This document shows positions 16,675 to 25,743 of a DNA stretch of 64,000 bases, in pieces. Under the pieces are notes generated by a model, which did no database searches, was not told where the DNA came from, and saw only the letters and a program-made list of their open reading frames with translations. Every line of letters starts with the position of its first letter. Position 1 is the stretch's first letter. The stretch covers positions 1,488,001 to 1,552,000 of the forward strand of contig NZ_MCGV01000001.1 in the NCBI RefSeq assembly GCF_001705235.1, read 5' to 3'. The stretch is from Clostridium pasteurianum (GTDB taxonomy: Bacteria > Bacillota > Clostridia > Clostridiales > Clostridiaceae). The translations under genes were made by a program, and so were the position numbers.

Positions 16675-18933
16675 TTATTCTCTATTTTTAAGTGCTTCTG
16701 CCATACTAATTTTATTTATTCTTTTTACATGCAGCAAATTTATTACTAAATAAGTTACAATTCCAACTGCAACAATTGCTACAAATAAATATGACGGTAT
16801 CCATATTTCCATATACCCATTTACCTTGTTAAGTGCAAATGAGAAACAATATTTAAGTGCTAAATAATCAAGTGGAAGCCCTAAAATAAGTGACAGAATG
16901 ACTACAATGGTTGTTGCATTAAGATACAAACTCCTTATTTCTTTTGCTTCATATCCAAACACCTTCATATAAGAAATGTACAGAGAATTTTTATCAATTA
17001 CTATCTTTGTAAGTATATACATAAGTGCTATATAAATAAGTATTGCTGCAATAATACACATATTAGCGCTGCTGCCAACAGAAGAAGTCATCTGCTGCCC
17101 CAATTTAACCATATCCTTAGAAGTGATGACAGATGCCAAATTCTTGCTGCTAATATTAAGCTTTTTGTTTGAAAAATATCCATTATAATAACTTTCATCG
17201 TACTTAAGCAACCTATTTAACTGTTTGTTATTCATAAATACTGCAAATCCAGATGAATAATGTATACTTCCAATTACCTTCAAATAGTAAGTATCGTTAG
17301 TATATGGATCTAAAAATTTTACTCTGTCGCCAACCTTATTACCAAGCTTTTTCATAACCCCATCAGACATGTAAATTCCTTTTTCTTTGTCACTTAAGGA
17401 TAAGTTTTTTAAATATTTAGATTTACTGCTTATTCCATAAAAAGAAACATCTAAATTTCTATTTCCTGCCTTGTAATATGTTTTTAGTGAATAAACCGTA
17501 AAACTTTCTGCACTGTTTTTCCTAACAACTTCAGGAGCTTTTAAAATGTACTGATAATTAGATACGCTGGTATTCTGAATATCTTCTACATAATGATTTA
17601 TTATTGGCATCATGGCGAGTCCAAATAGTAAAATAACACTTCCAAGAAAAATGCCAATGAAGAGCATAAAATAGTTTGCTTTGTTTTGGAGTATAACTCT
17701 AAGACGAAATCTTTTTACAAATTTAAAAGGAGGTAATTTCACTGGCTTGCCATTAGAATGTTTCTTTAAATCCTTCTTTAGAAATTGAAGTGGAGATGCT
17801 TTTAACTTTAATGAAATTACTGATATATTTATAAAAATCATAATACATATAGGAATAATTGTGGTAAGCATAAGTGCTTCACTGTTTAATTTTATTGTAC
17901 ATGGTGGAAGACTGTAGCTATTGTAATACATAGCCTTAAAGGTTGGAGGGAGAACAAAATATCCAATAATGTTGCCTATAACAGCACTTATTATTGTAAC
18001 AAATATAGGCATCCTCATATAATGGCCTAATATTTCTCTTTTGCTGTAGCCATTAGAAAGCAGTGTTCCTATTATCTGTGATTCTTCATCAATAGTGCTC
18101 ATGACAATAATTGCAAATACAAATGCCATAATTGCAATTGTAATGTAACAAAAAACCTTCATTGACGGTACATCTGAACCCATATCCTCCTGCACAAAGG
18201 AAATGCTCTGGTTATTAGCTGCAGTACAAAAATCCGTTAAACCTGCTCCATTTTTCACTAAACTTTTTTCAATTTTATTTGATAAATCCTTGCTTTTTCT
18301 TTCATTTAAATTTCTATTTTTGAAATAATAAGAATAGTTATAAACTAAATTGCTGTCATTAAAGTTTTTAAAATCTTCCTTTGACACAACAGCGATGCCA
18401 AAGTACTTTGTTTCCATCATAAGATTTGAGTTTTTTTCAAATAAGGAACTGTAATTTGGAAGCGAAATTGTACCCGTTATTTTATAGTACTTTCCTTTAA
18501 TTTTAAGCTTATCACCAACTTTAAGAGAATTGTTTCTTGCAAAAAGCCTGTCTAGTGCTATTTCATATTTGCCTTCCGGAAGCCTTCCTTCAATAACTGT
18601 TGGAATATCAATATCTTTTTTACTTTCATAAATTCTAAGTTTTGTGCTTTTCAAAATTGGTTCATTGGAATAATAATTTTCATAAATATTAGCCCCTAAT
18701 TTTTCAGTTTTTGTTATTGTTTCTTTAGGAATTTTAAAATAAGAAGTAAAAAGTCCATTCTCTACCTTGCAATTCACTCTGTTGTTTTCAAAGGCTTCTT
18801 TTATTCCATCTGCTGTTGATAGAAAACCTGAAAGCATAGCTACTGAGGCTATCATTATAACTGCTACTGCTATATACCTTCCTGCATTATGTTTTAAATC
18901 ACGAATAAGTCTTTTATTTAATGGATTTCTCAT
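16675..18933 (-). CDS. ABC transporter permease, MacB/FtsX-type
   Basis: About 750 residues. One N-terminal membrane segment (YIAVAVIMIASVAMLSGFLS) is followed by an extracellular domain, then three segments (around 265-380), a second extracellular domain, and another segment set at the C-terminus (about 650-740). This duplicated FtsX layout, with two periplasmic-type domains, is typical of long clostridial MacB/LolC-like permeases. The start is ATG 18933, with AGGTGA overlapping the stop of the ATPase gene. It forms an operon and presumably a complex with that ATPase. The exported substrate (peptide, lipid or antibiotic) is unknown. A BHR repeat begins right after the stop codon. Confidence 0.9.
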   Translation of the reverse strand: MRNPLNKRLIRDLKHNAGRYIAVAVIMIASVAMLSGFLSTADGIKEAFENNRVNCKVENGLFTSYFKIPKETITKTEKLGANIYENYYSNEPILKSTKLRIYESKKDIDIPTVIEGRLPEGKYEIALDRLFARNNSLKVGDKLKIKGKYYKITGTISLPNYSSLFEKNSNLMMETKYFGIAVVSKEDFKNFNDSNLVYNYSYYFKNRNLNERKSKDLSNKIEKSLVKNGAGLTDFCTAANNQSISFVQEDMGSDVPSMKVFCYITIAIMAFVFAIIVMSTIDEESQIIGTLLSNGYSKREILGHYMRMPIFVTIISAVIGNIIGYFVLPPTFKAMYYNSYSLPPCTIKLNSEALMLTTIIPICIMIFINISVISLKLKASPLQFLKKDLKKHSNGKPVKLPPFKFVKRFRLRVILQNKANYFMLFIGIFLGSVILLFGLAMMPIINHYVEDIQNTSVSNYQYILKAPEVVRKNSAESFTVYSLKTYYKAGNRNLDVSFYGISSKSKYLKNLSLSDKEKGIYMSDGVMKKLGNKVGDRVKFLDPYTNDTYYLKVIGSIHYSSGFAVFMNNKQLNRLLKYDESYYNGYFSNKKLNISSKNLASVITSKDMVKLGQQMTSSVGSSANMCIIAAILIYIALMYILTKIVIDKNSLYISYMKVFGYEAKEIRSLYLNATTIVVILSLILGLPLDYLALKYCFSFALNKVNGYMEIWIPSYLFVAIVAVGIVTYLVINLLHVKRINKISMAEALKNRE

Positions 18934-18942
18934 AATAATCAC

Positions 18943-19641
18943 CTACCATTCTAGCTTGCTTGCTGGCATTATATTTTCATTTTCATATTCTTTAATTATT
19001 TTGCCATCACGCAGCTTTAAAACTTTATGAGCCATATTTTTTATAGCGTCATTATGAGTTACTATTATAATTGTATTTTTATACTTTTGATTTACATTTT
19101 CTATGAGTTCTAATATTTCCTTTGATGTACTATAATCAAGGGCTCCTGTTGGCTCATCACAAAGTAAAATTCCTGGATTTTTAACAAGTGCTCTTCCAAT
19201 AGCGCATCGCTGCTGCTGTCCACCTGATAATTGATTAGGGAATTTATCCTTATGTTCCCAAAGCCCCAAAGTTTTAATCAAATCATCAATATCAAGAGGT
19301 GACTTACTTAAATATTCACAAACCTCTATATTTTCTTTTACAGAAAGGTTTGGTATCAAATTGTAAAATTGAAATACAAAGCCAAGATTATTTCTTCTAT
19401 AAAGTGAAATTTCTTTTTTACTCATATGTAACATTGATTTCCCATCTACAGTTATTTCACCATCATCAAATCCTTCAATACCACCTATGATATTAAGAAG
19501 AGTAGATTTTCCTGAACCAGAAGGTCCAAGCAAAACACATATTTGTCCTTTTTCCACCGAACAATTTATTCCTTTTAAAACCTGAATCCTACTTCCATCT
19601 TCTCCATAATATTTGATTAAATTTTTTACTTCTAAGTACAT
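18943..19641 (-). CDS. ABC transporter ATP-binding protein, LolD/MacB type
   Basis: 232 residues. Walker A is LLGPSGSGKSTLLNIIGG, the Q-loop lies in LGFVFQFYNLIPNLSVKENI, the signature is QLSGGQQQRCAIGRAL, Walker B is ILLCDEPTGALDYS and the switch His is in IIVTHNDAI. PTGALD after Walker B is the MacB/LolD subtype. It energises the downstream permease, whose start lies nine bases after the stop. The upstream region has two promoters, one with palindromic sites and another with Fur-like boxes. Confidence 0.95.
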   Translation of the reverse strand: MYLEVKNLIKYYGEDGSRIQVLKGINCSVEKGQICVLLGPSGSGKSTLLNIIGGIEGFDDGEITVDGKSMLHMSKKEISLYRRNNLGFVFQFYNLIPNLSVKENIEVCEYLSKSPLDIDDLIKTLGLWEHKDKFPNQLSGGQQQRCAIGRALVKNPGILLCDEPTGALDYSTSKEILELIENVNQKYKNTIIIVTHNDAIKNMAHKVLKLRDGKIIKEYENENIMPASKLEW

Positions 19642-19660
19642 ACTTCCTTCCCCCTTTTAT

Positions 19661-19730
19661 ATATAATCAACATATGAACATATGAGCTCTTATTCATATG
19701 TATTATAAACAAATAGCATAACCTTGTCAA
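19661..19730 (-). promoter_or_regulatory. Promoter and palindromic operator of the MacB-type ABC operon
   Basis: On the minus strand TTGACA (19725-19730) and TATAAT (19702-19707) have a 17-base spacer. Immediately downstream lie three CATATG-type half sites: two CATATGA copies at 19671 and 19679, and the opposing TCATATG at 19694-19700. This is the position where a TetR- or MarR-type repressor would bind; no cognate regulator is in the operon. Confidence 0.75.
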
Positions 19731-19776
19731 TAAATCCAAATCTTTTTTGTTTAATCCTTATTAAGATTTCCATATT

Positions 19777-19864
19777 TGATAATGATTATCATTTTCTCGT
19801 ACATGAATTAGTATACTCTTATTGAGAATGATTGTCAATAAATACATTGATAATTATTCTCAAC
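19777..19864 (-). promoter_or_regulatory. Three Fur-box-like sites around a second promoter
   Basis: TGATAATGATTATCATTT (19777-19794) is close to the Fur consensus. TTGAGAATGATTGTCAATA (19822-19840) and ATTGATAATTATTCTCAAC (19846-19864) are further close matches. On the minus strand TTGACA (19833-19838) and TATACT (19810-19815), spacer 17, lie between and within these sites. Iron-controlled transcription toward the ABC operon is inferred. Confidence 0.65.
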
Positions 19865-19874
19865 ACATTTTTAT

Positions 19875-19954
19875 ATTTAATAAGTAAAAATAAAAACACT
19901 CATATTTCACTCAAATACATAAAATACAAATGTTTTTATTTTTACTTATTAAAT
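19875..19954 (-). terminator. Long hairpin terminator of the hemerythrin operon
   Basis: ATTTAATAAGTAAAAATAAA and its complement form a stem of about 23 A-T-rich pairs around a 32-base loop, downstream of the hemerythrin gene. Confidence 0.65.
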
Positions 19955-20037
19955 TAATTTTCAAAGCTTACTTAGTTCTTCTTATATTTATGCTATTCTC
20001 CCGATACCAAAATTACTAACTGTGATCTATCGTGGCA

Positions 20038-20592
20038 CTAATTATACTTTTGTTCAAGTGTTTTTAATATTTCAATATACTTATCCTGAACTCCAGCTTC
20101 ATCCATTTCCTTCTCAAATTCACTACATTCCATATTTATTTTATTTAATGTTTCTTTACTGAGTTCTCTCTTGGCAAAAGAATACACGACATTATCCTCT
20201 TTATCTATATGCCTATTTAACAAATTAGCATACCCTACAGCATTAGCTATTACATCAACTTTTGCCTCATCCTCACCAGCTTTAACCTTGCTTATAGCTT
20301 CTTCAAGTTCCATAATATATAACCTTCCAAAGTCATGTTCTACAAGCATTCCATACCTAACTAACTTTTCAGCTGGCCCACTAATTTCATCTATCATTCT
20401 ATTAAATAAAAACTTTTCTTCCTTTCCATGATGATGCTTATCTGCATAATTTCTCACAAAGTCAATCATCACTTCAAAATCCTTGTAGTCAATTTCTCCT
20501 CCTTTAACAATTCCTATGGAGGCCTTTCTAATAACTTTAAGCATTCTTTTTATATTTTTATGCTCGTCAATCATTAATACAATTCCATCCAT
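20038..20592 (-). CDS. Hemerythrin-domain (HHE) protein
   Basis: 184 residues forming a four-helix HHE-type bundle. Candidate di-iron ligands are His in IDEHKNIKRM, His/His/Glu in YADKHHHGKEEKFLF, His in VEHDFGRLY, and His/Asp/Glu in LNRHIDKEDNVVY. This spacing fits the bacterial hemerythrin HHE family, which binds oxygen or nitric oxide or repairs iron centres (RIC/YtfE/ScdA). The gene is the last of three in an operon with a DUF1858 protein, like a split RIC. The exact role is not proved. Confidence 0.85.
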   Translation of the reverse strand: MDGIVLMIDEHKNIKRMLKVIRKASIGIVKGGEIDYKDFEVMIDFVRNYADKHHHGKEEKFLFNRMIDEISGPAEKLVRYGMLVEHDFGRLYIMELEEAISKVKAGEDEAKVDVIANAVGYANLLNRHIDKEDNVVYSFAKRELSKETLNKINMECSEFEKEMDEAGVQDKYIEILKTLEQKYN

Positions 20593-20596
20593 AAAA

Positions 20597-21223
20597 TCAC
20601 TTCTTTCCTATAGTCTTTATACCATTTTCTTCTCTAATGTATTTATACCCAGTGCCACTTTCATTTAAAAATCCATTAATCCATGCATCTACAAAATAAT
20701 TAAAATTATTAACATCTCCAGAAACCTGCTGCCAATAATCCTTATGAAGATCATTTGTCGTTCTCCATACAATTTTATTTTCATCATCTTCAATTACTTC
20801 ATTCACTCTATCACATGGCATGCCTTCAAGCATATAATTAAAGATTAGGCTAAAAAAATCTTTTGGTGAACCACCAATTACTTCAAGTTTCTTCATTGCC
20901 TCTACTCCATTTTGATAAAAAACATCAGAAACTTCTTCTTTTTTAATAACATTACTATTTAATAATTCAGTTGCAACATACGCTAATCGGCTTTCTACAC
21001 TTATTATTCTTTCTTGCAGCCATCCATGAATATTACTATGTTCTATATTTTCTTCAAGCGAACCTTTTATAGGATATCCGTACTTAAAGAAACTTCTGGT
21101 TAAAAGATTATTACTATCATAACCATTTTTTTTTGCTAATTCTGCTATATCTTCTATTAGTTTTTCATGTAATTGAATTTTATTGTATAACAAATAATGT
21201 ATTTTCCCTAAAAATGCACTCAT
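20597..21223 (-). CDS. Conserved hypothetical protein between DUF1858 and hemerythrin genes
   Basis: 208 residues, soluble and largely helical, with no signal peptide or cofactor motif I can name. It has two cysteine-poor helical halves, an aromatic cluster (FFSLIFNYMLEGMPCDRV) and a C-terminal segment with WWQQV-like tryptophans (DYWQQVSG, YFVDAWINGFLNE). I do not recognise the family. Its neighbours, four bases before the hemerythrin gene and 18 bases after the DUF1858 gene, put it in an oxygen/NO or iron-repair context. The start has TAAGGAGAGG a few bases upstream. Confidence 0.75.
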   Translation of the reverse strand: MSAFLGKIHYLLYNKIQLHEKLIEDIAELAKKNGYDSNNLLTRSFFKYGYPIKGSLEENIEHSNIHGWLQERIISVESRLAYVATELLNSNVIKKEEVSDVFYQNGVEAMKKLEVIGGSPKDFFSLIFNYMLEGMPCDRVNEVIEDDENKIVWRTTNDLHKDYWQQVSGDVNNFNYFVDAWINGFLNESGTGYKYIREENGIKTIGKK

Positions 21224-21241
21224 CTACTTCCTCTCCTTAAA

Positions 21242-21433
21242 TTAAATCGCTTCGTTTAAGACTTTAACAAGCTGTTCTGCGTCTATACCGTGAACGGCAC
21301 ATGCCTCTTCTATTGTTTCAGCTTGAGCTGATGGACATCCTACACAGCCCATTCCGAAACTAAATAAAATTTCTACACTATCTGGATAATTTCTAACAAC
21401 CTCACCTATTGTCATTTCTCTTGTGATTTTCAT
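21242..21433 (-). CDS. DUF1858 redox-disulfide domain protein
   Basis: 63 residues. The sequence MTIGEVVRNYPDSVEILFSFGM, then GCVGCPSAQAETIEEACAVHG, matches the DUF1858 / hybrid-cluster-protein-associated redox disulfide domain. The CVGC pair is the proposed redox disulfide. In ScdA/RIC proteins a related small domain is fused to hemerythrin; here it is a separate gene at the head of the hemerythrin operon. The ribosome binding site is GGAGGTAAACAT before the ATG. Confidence 0.9.
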   Translation of the reverse strand: MKITREMTIGEVVRNYPDSVEILFSFGMGCVGCPSAQAETIEEACAVHGIDAEQLVKVLNEAI

Positions 21434-21525
21434 ATATGTTTACCTCCATTATTTTTTAACTTATGGCCTAATTATATACTGAATTTTTTCTTTATTCGGT
21501 ACCATTTGATACAAAAATAATAAAA

Positions 21526-21582
21526 AGAAAATGTATTACAGGATATTAATTTTATTTAAATCATCCTATAATACATTTTCTT
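21526..21582 (-). terminator. Terminator of the 7TM-GGDEF gene
   Basis: AGAAAATGTATTA and TAATACATTTTCT pair, extended by AGGAT/ATCCT, giving about 18 pairs. On the minus strand a T-rich tail follows. Confidence 0.8.
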
Positions 21583-21628
21583 TCTATTACATAAATCTAT
21601 GAAACTTTTCATACTAAAAAATCAAATT

Positions 21629-23218
21629 TTAATTTACAGCAACCTGATTTCTTCCATTTCCCTTTGCTTCATATAGTGCAACATCAGCCCTTTTAATCAA
21701 GTCTTTATATGAAAATTTTTCTCCACATTTATTTCTATAACATTCTGTTACACCAAAGCTGGCAGTAACTTTAATAGATACATTATCATAAACAAAATTA
21801 TAATTTTCAAAAGCAGACCTAATGCACTCAATTAAAGATACTGCCTCTTTTAAATATAATTTAGGCAAAAACCCAATAAACTCTTCACCACCATATCTTC
21901 CCATAAATCCTCTATTTTTAATTATATTTTTAGCTATATATGACATTTCCTTTAAAATGTAATCTCCTATTTGGTGACCATAATTATCATTGATTTGTTT
22001 AAAATGATCAATATCAAACATAAATATTACGCCAAGATAAGTTTCCCTTGCTAATTTATCTAATTCATTACTTACAACCTCTAAAAAATATCTTCTATTT
22101 AATACTTCTGTAAGCTGATCAAACCTAGCCATTTTTTGCAGTTCAAGCACCATATTTTTTTCCTTTGTAATATCAGAAATTAATATAGTACTCCCTATTT
22201 TATATTCTTTATAATACAAAGCTTTTAGCCTTGCTTTAAAATAGCTAATATTTTCCTCCTTCGCAATATTAAATTCAAAAACATCTTCTTTAAAACTTTC
22301 TTCTGCGCACTTTTTGTCTTGCTTATACCACATTTTTAATAGCTTTTCAAACTCAGGAGCTTCCCTTGTGCAAAATTCTATTTTCATGCCAATTATGCTT
22401 TTATCTAAAGATTTAAATATTTCTTTAGCCGCATAATTAAAATCTTTAAGATTAAAATCAGTATCAACAACAATTACACCGTCATGAACCCAGTCAAATA
22501 TTATTTCCCTTGATATAGGAGCAATATGCATCATATCAAAAGGATAAACAGCATATGCAAACATTGCATAGACAAAAAACATTATAAAAGCTCCATAATC
22601 CATTTTTAGAGGTACTATCTGGAATTGATCAAGCCCTTCAAAGAATAAGACACTGGTTGATATGCAGATCATAATCTTAAGTTGACGGCGAGCAAGTCCT
22701 GATGATTTTAAGAAGGCTTTATAATACATTACATCTGAAATTATCATACACCCAAAGAAAAAAATATAATACAAATAATACCAAAAGCACTTTTCATAAG
22801 ATATAATATAAAAATATCCATTACTAACTAATCTTTCATTAGCATACATGAAGTGAAAATATTCATTAGTAAACCTAAATATACATGTAAGTGCAGGAAT
22901 TATAAAGAGAACTATTATCAATACTTTACTTATTTTTTTATCTTTAGCTGATAAAGAACGAGCTTGTATAATCCAAAGCGCCGGAACAAATGATAAACCA
23001 AAATACTCAAATTTACTCCAAAAATTCACATAAAAAAGTGAACTGGATGTTATCTCCATCCCATATCCAAATGAATAAACAGCTGAACATAAGCAAAGTA
23101 AAAAAAGTGGGAATGCACCGACGGCCTTTTTTCTTTTCCAAGAATAAAAAGCAATAATAAGAATACTGAATGTTTCAATATAAAGAAAACTGCTTAAAAG
23201 ATTACTTAGTCTTTGCAT
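21629..23218 (-). CDS. 7TM-sensor PAS-GGDEF diguanylate cyclase
   Basis: 529 residues. The first roughly 225 have seven membrane segments with the pattern of the histidine-kinase N-terminal 7TM domain (FWSKFEYFGLSFVPALWIIQ is diagnostic). A PAS domain follows (about 230-350), then GGDEF (about 360-529) with GRYGGEEFIGFLP and metal-binding DIDHFKQINDNYGHQIGD. It makes c-di-GMP at the membrane. No RxxD inhibitory site precedes GGEEF (KNRGFMGR). It is a single gene with its own terminator. The signal sensed is unknown. Confidence 0.92.
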   Translation of the reverse strand: MQRLSNLLSSFLYIETFSILIIAFYSWKRKKAVGAFPLFLLCLCSAVYSFGYGMEITSSSLFYVNFWSKFEYFGLSFVPALWIIQARSLSAKDKKISKVLIIVLFIIPALTCIFRFTNEYFHFMYANERLVSNGYFYIISYEKCFWYYLYYIFFFGCMIISDVMYYKAFLKSSGLARRQLKIMICISTSVLFFEGLDQFQIVPLKMDYGAFIMFFVYAMFAYAVYPFDMMHIAPISREIIFDWVHDGVIVVDTDFNLKDFNYAAKEIFKSLDKSIIGMKIEFCTREAPEFEKLLKMWYKQDKKCAEESFKEDVFEFNIAKEENISYFKARLKALYYKEYKIGSTILISDITKEKNMVLELQKMARFDQLTEVLNRRYFLEVVSNELDKLARETYLGVIFMFDIDHFKQINDNYGHQIGDYILKEMSYIAKNIIKNRGFMGRYGGEEFIGFLPKLYLKEAVSLIECIRSAFENYNFVYDNVSIKVTASFGVTECYRNKCGEKFSYKDLIKRADVALYEAKGNGRNQVAVN

Positions 23219-23300
23219 TAATTTTACCCACTTTCTATTAAATATACTAATTTTATTTTAATATATATAAACTAACAATGAAACATTTATAATTAGAAAT

Positions 23301-23340
23301 AAAAAAAACCTTTAAATTGACGTTATACCAATTCAAAGAT
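23301..23340 (-). terminator. Terminator of ppk
   Basis: On the minus strand CTTTGAATTG and CAATTTAAAG form a ten-pair stem with a nine-base loop, followed by eight T residues. Confidence 0.85.
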
Positions 23341-23379
23341 TCTTTCAAAAATTTGTTTTTAGGTGTAGCAATCTTACTA

Positions 23380-25476
23380 CTATTTTACATTTATTATAGG
23401 TTTGAATTTTCTGCGTTTTTTTCTTATGTTGTTCTTCCTAGCAAGCCTTTTAAATTTATCCTCAAAATACTTCTGGGAACTTAACAATTCACCATCTTTA
23501 CGTTCTATTCTTTCATATGAACCTTGACTATTTAAAACTCTTGCCTTAACGTTATCCATAAGATATATTTTAAGCTCATCTTTTATTCTAGCTTTAATTT
23601 TCTTATCTTCAATAGGAAATAGTATTTCAACTCTCCTATCCAAATTTCTAGTCATCCAATCTGCACTTGAAAGATATATTTTTTCTTCATCCTCGTTGCA
23701 AAAATAAAATATTCTACTGTGCTCTAAAAACCTACCAACTATGCTTATTACTCTTATATTTTCACTTACACCAGGCATATTAGGTCTTAAACAGCATATT
23801 CCTCTAACTATTAAATCTATTTTAACGCCCGCCGCAGAAGCATCATAAAGTTTAGTTATTATTTGCTTGTCCACAAGTGAATTTATTTTTGCTACTATCC
23901 TTACACTCTTACCACTCTCAGCAATTTTAATTTGTTCCTCAATAAGTGAACTGATTTTTTTTCTTAAATTTAAAGGTGCTATATAAAGCTTATTCATACC
24001 CTCAATTTTTGAATATCCTGAAAGCATATTAAAAAGTGCGGAAGCATCTCTTCCTATAGCATTGCTTGAAGTAAATAGTCCAAGATCAGTATAAAAATTT
24101 GCAGTTACATCATTGTAATTTCCAGTAGCCATATGTACATATCTCTTTATGCCATCCTCTTCTTTCCTAACTACAATAAGTATTTTACCATGAGTTTTAA
24201 GTCCTACAAGGCCATATATAACATGGCACCCTGCCTTTTCAAGTTTCTTAGCCCATACTATATTATTTTCCTCATCAAATCTGGCCTTTAATTCTACAAG
24301 TACAGTAACTTCCTTTCCATTTTCAGCTGCTTCCATAAGTGCTTTTACAATAGGAGAATTACCACTAACTCTATAAAGCGTCTGTTTTATAGCAAGCACA
24401 TTAGGGTCTCTAGCTGCATCCTTTACAAAATCAACCACATGCTCAAAAGATTGATAAGGGTGATTCAAAAGTACATCTCTTTCAGATATAACCTGAAACA
24501 TATCCTTGTCTTTAACATTAAATTCAGGTACTATTTGAGATTTAAATCTAGGATATTCCAAATAATCATAGCCCTTAGTATCAGCAATTTTGCTTAAAAA
24601 CGTTAAATCAATAGGTCCATCTATTTTATATATATCAGCTTCATCTGCTTCTGCTTCTGTTTTAAGTATATTTAGAAGTTCTCTGTCCATGTCCTTTTCA
24701 ACTTCTATTCTTATTACTTCTCCCCATTTTCTTCTTCTTATAGACTGCTCTATAGTTTCAAGTAAATCTTCTGCCCCTTCTTCATCTATAGTTAAGTCTG
24801 CATTTCGAGTTATCCTGTAACAGTTCATATTTAAAATCTTATGACCTCTAAATAAGTCCTGGGCAAACATCTTTATTACATCCTCTAAAAGCATAAACTT
24901 ATTTTCCATGGGGAATTTTACGATTCTGCCTATTACAGATGGCACTTGAACTGTTCCAAATATACTGGAATAATCATCTCCCTCTATAGATAAAGCTATA
25001 TTAAGACTTTTATTAAGTATAAGTGGAAATGGCCTACTTTTATCAACCACAATTGGAGTTATTACTGGAAAAATTGTATCGTAATAATAGTTAGTTATAT
25101 ATTTTTTTTGTCTATCATTAAGTTCTTCAGCCTTGACTAAAGTTAATTCCTGCTTATTAAGTTCTTCCATTAAATCCTTAAAGCATAAATACTGCTCATA
25201 AATCATTAAGTGAACCTTTTCCCGTATCATATGAAGCTGCTTAAACGGCGTATACCCTGCAATATCCGCCATTGTAAATCCGGCATTCACCTGCTCAACT
25301 ATGGATGCTACCCTTATCATAAAGAATTCATCTAAATTAGAGCTAACAATTGAACAAAACTTAAGTCTCTCAAAAAGTGGATTACTTTTATCTTCTGCTT
25401 CTTCTAACACTCTGCTATTAAATTCAATCCAGCTTAATTCCCTATTTATAAAATTTTCACTCTTGTACTTTTCCAT
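23380..25476 (-). CDS. ppk: Polyphosphate kinase
   Basis: 698 residues, the usual PPK1 size. It reversibly transfers the gamma-phosphate of ATP to polyphosphate. The N-terminal ENFINRELSWIEFNSRVL box is diagnostic. The autophosphorylated histidine is in GLVGLKTHGKILIVV, and the second conserved histidine is in LEHSRIFYF. The start (MEKYKSENF) is chosen because GGGGG sits five bases upstream; the first ATG has no ribosome binding site. It is divergent from ppx, so polyphosphate synthesis and degradation genes face away from the same intergenic region. Confidence 0.97.
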   Translation of the reverse strand: MEKYKSENFINRELSWIEFNSRVLEEAEDKSNPLFERLKFCSIVSSNLDEFFMIRVASIVEQVNAGFTMADIAGYTPFKQLHMIREKVHLMIYEQYLCFKDLMEELNKQELTLVKAEELNDRQKKYITNYYYDTIFPVITPIVVDKSRPFPLILNKSLNIALSIEGDDYSSIFGTVQVPSVIGRIVKFPMENKFMLLEDVIKMFAQDLFRGHKILNMNCYRITRNADLTIDEEGAEDLLETIEQSIRRRKWGEVIRIEVEKDMDRELLNILKTEAEADEADIYKIDGPIDLTFLSKIADTKGYDYLEYPRFKSQIVPEFNVKDKDMFQVISERDVLLNHPYQSFEHVVDFVKDAARDPNVLAIKQTLYRVSGNSPIVKALMEAAENGKEVTVLVELKARFDEENNIVWAKKLEKAGCHVIYGLVGLKTHGKILIVVRKEEDGIKRYVHMATGNYNDVTANFYTDLGLFTSSNAIGRDASALFNMLSGYSKIEGMNKLYIAPLNLRKKISSLIEEQIKIAESGKSVRIVAKINSLVDKQIITKLYDASAAGVKIDLIVRGICCLRPNMPGVSENIRVISIVGRFLEHSRIFYFCNEDEEKIYLSSADWMTRNLDRRVEILFPIEDKKIKARIKDELKIYLMDNVKARVLNSQGSYERIERKDGELLSSQKYFEDKFKRLARKNNIRKKRRKFKPIINVK

Positions 25477-25743
25477 AAATGCCCCCATTTTTATTTTAAT
25501 ATATGCTATTTCTACACACTCAAAAATAATCTTTCCTTCAGTAATTTTAAGTCTGTTTAAAAAATATTGATATTAAATCCCCGCTTGTATTAATGACAAT
25601 ATGCCTGAAAGTTCGACAGTTTTAAGCTTATTTTTTGTTATTATTATATCATGAAATTACCAATCATAATACATAGAAATTTTTAGTAATAGTATGATAT
25701 AATTATTGAATATTTAATCTACATTATTCGAGGTGATGATACT

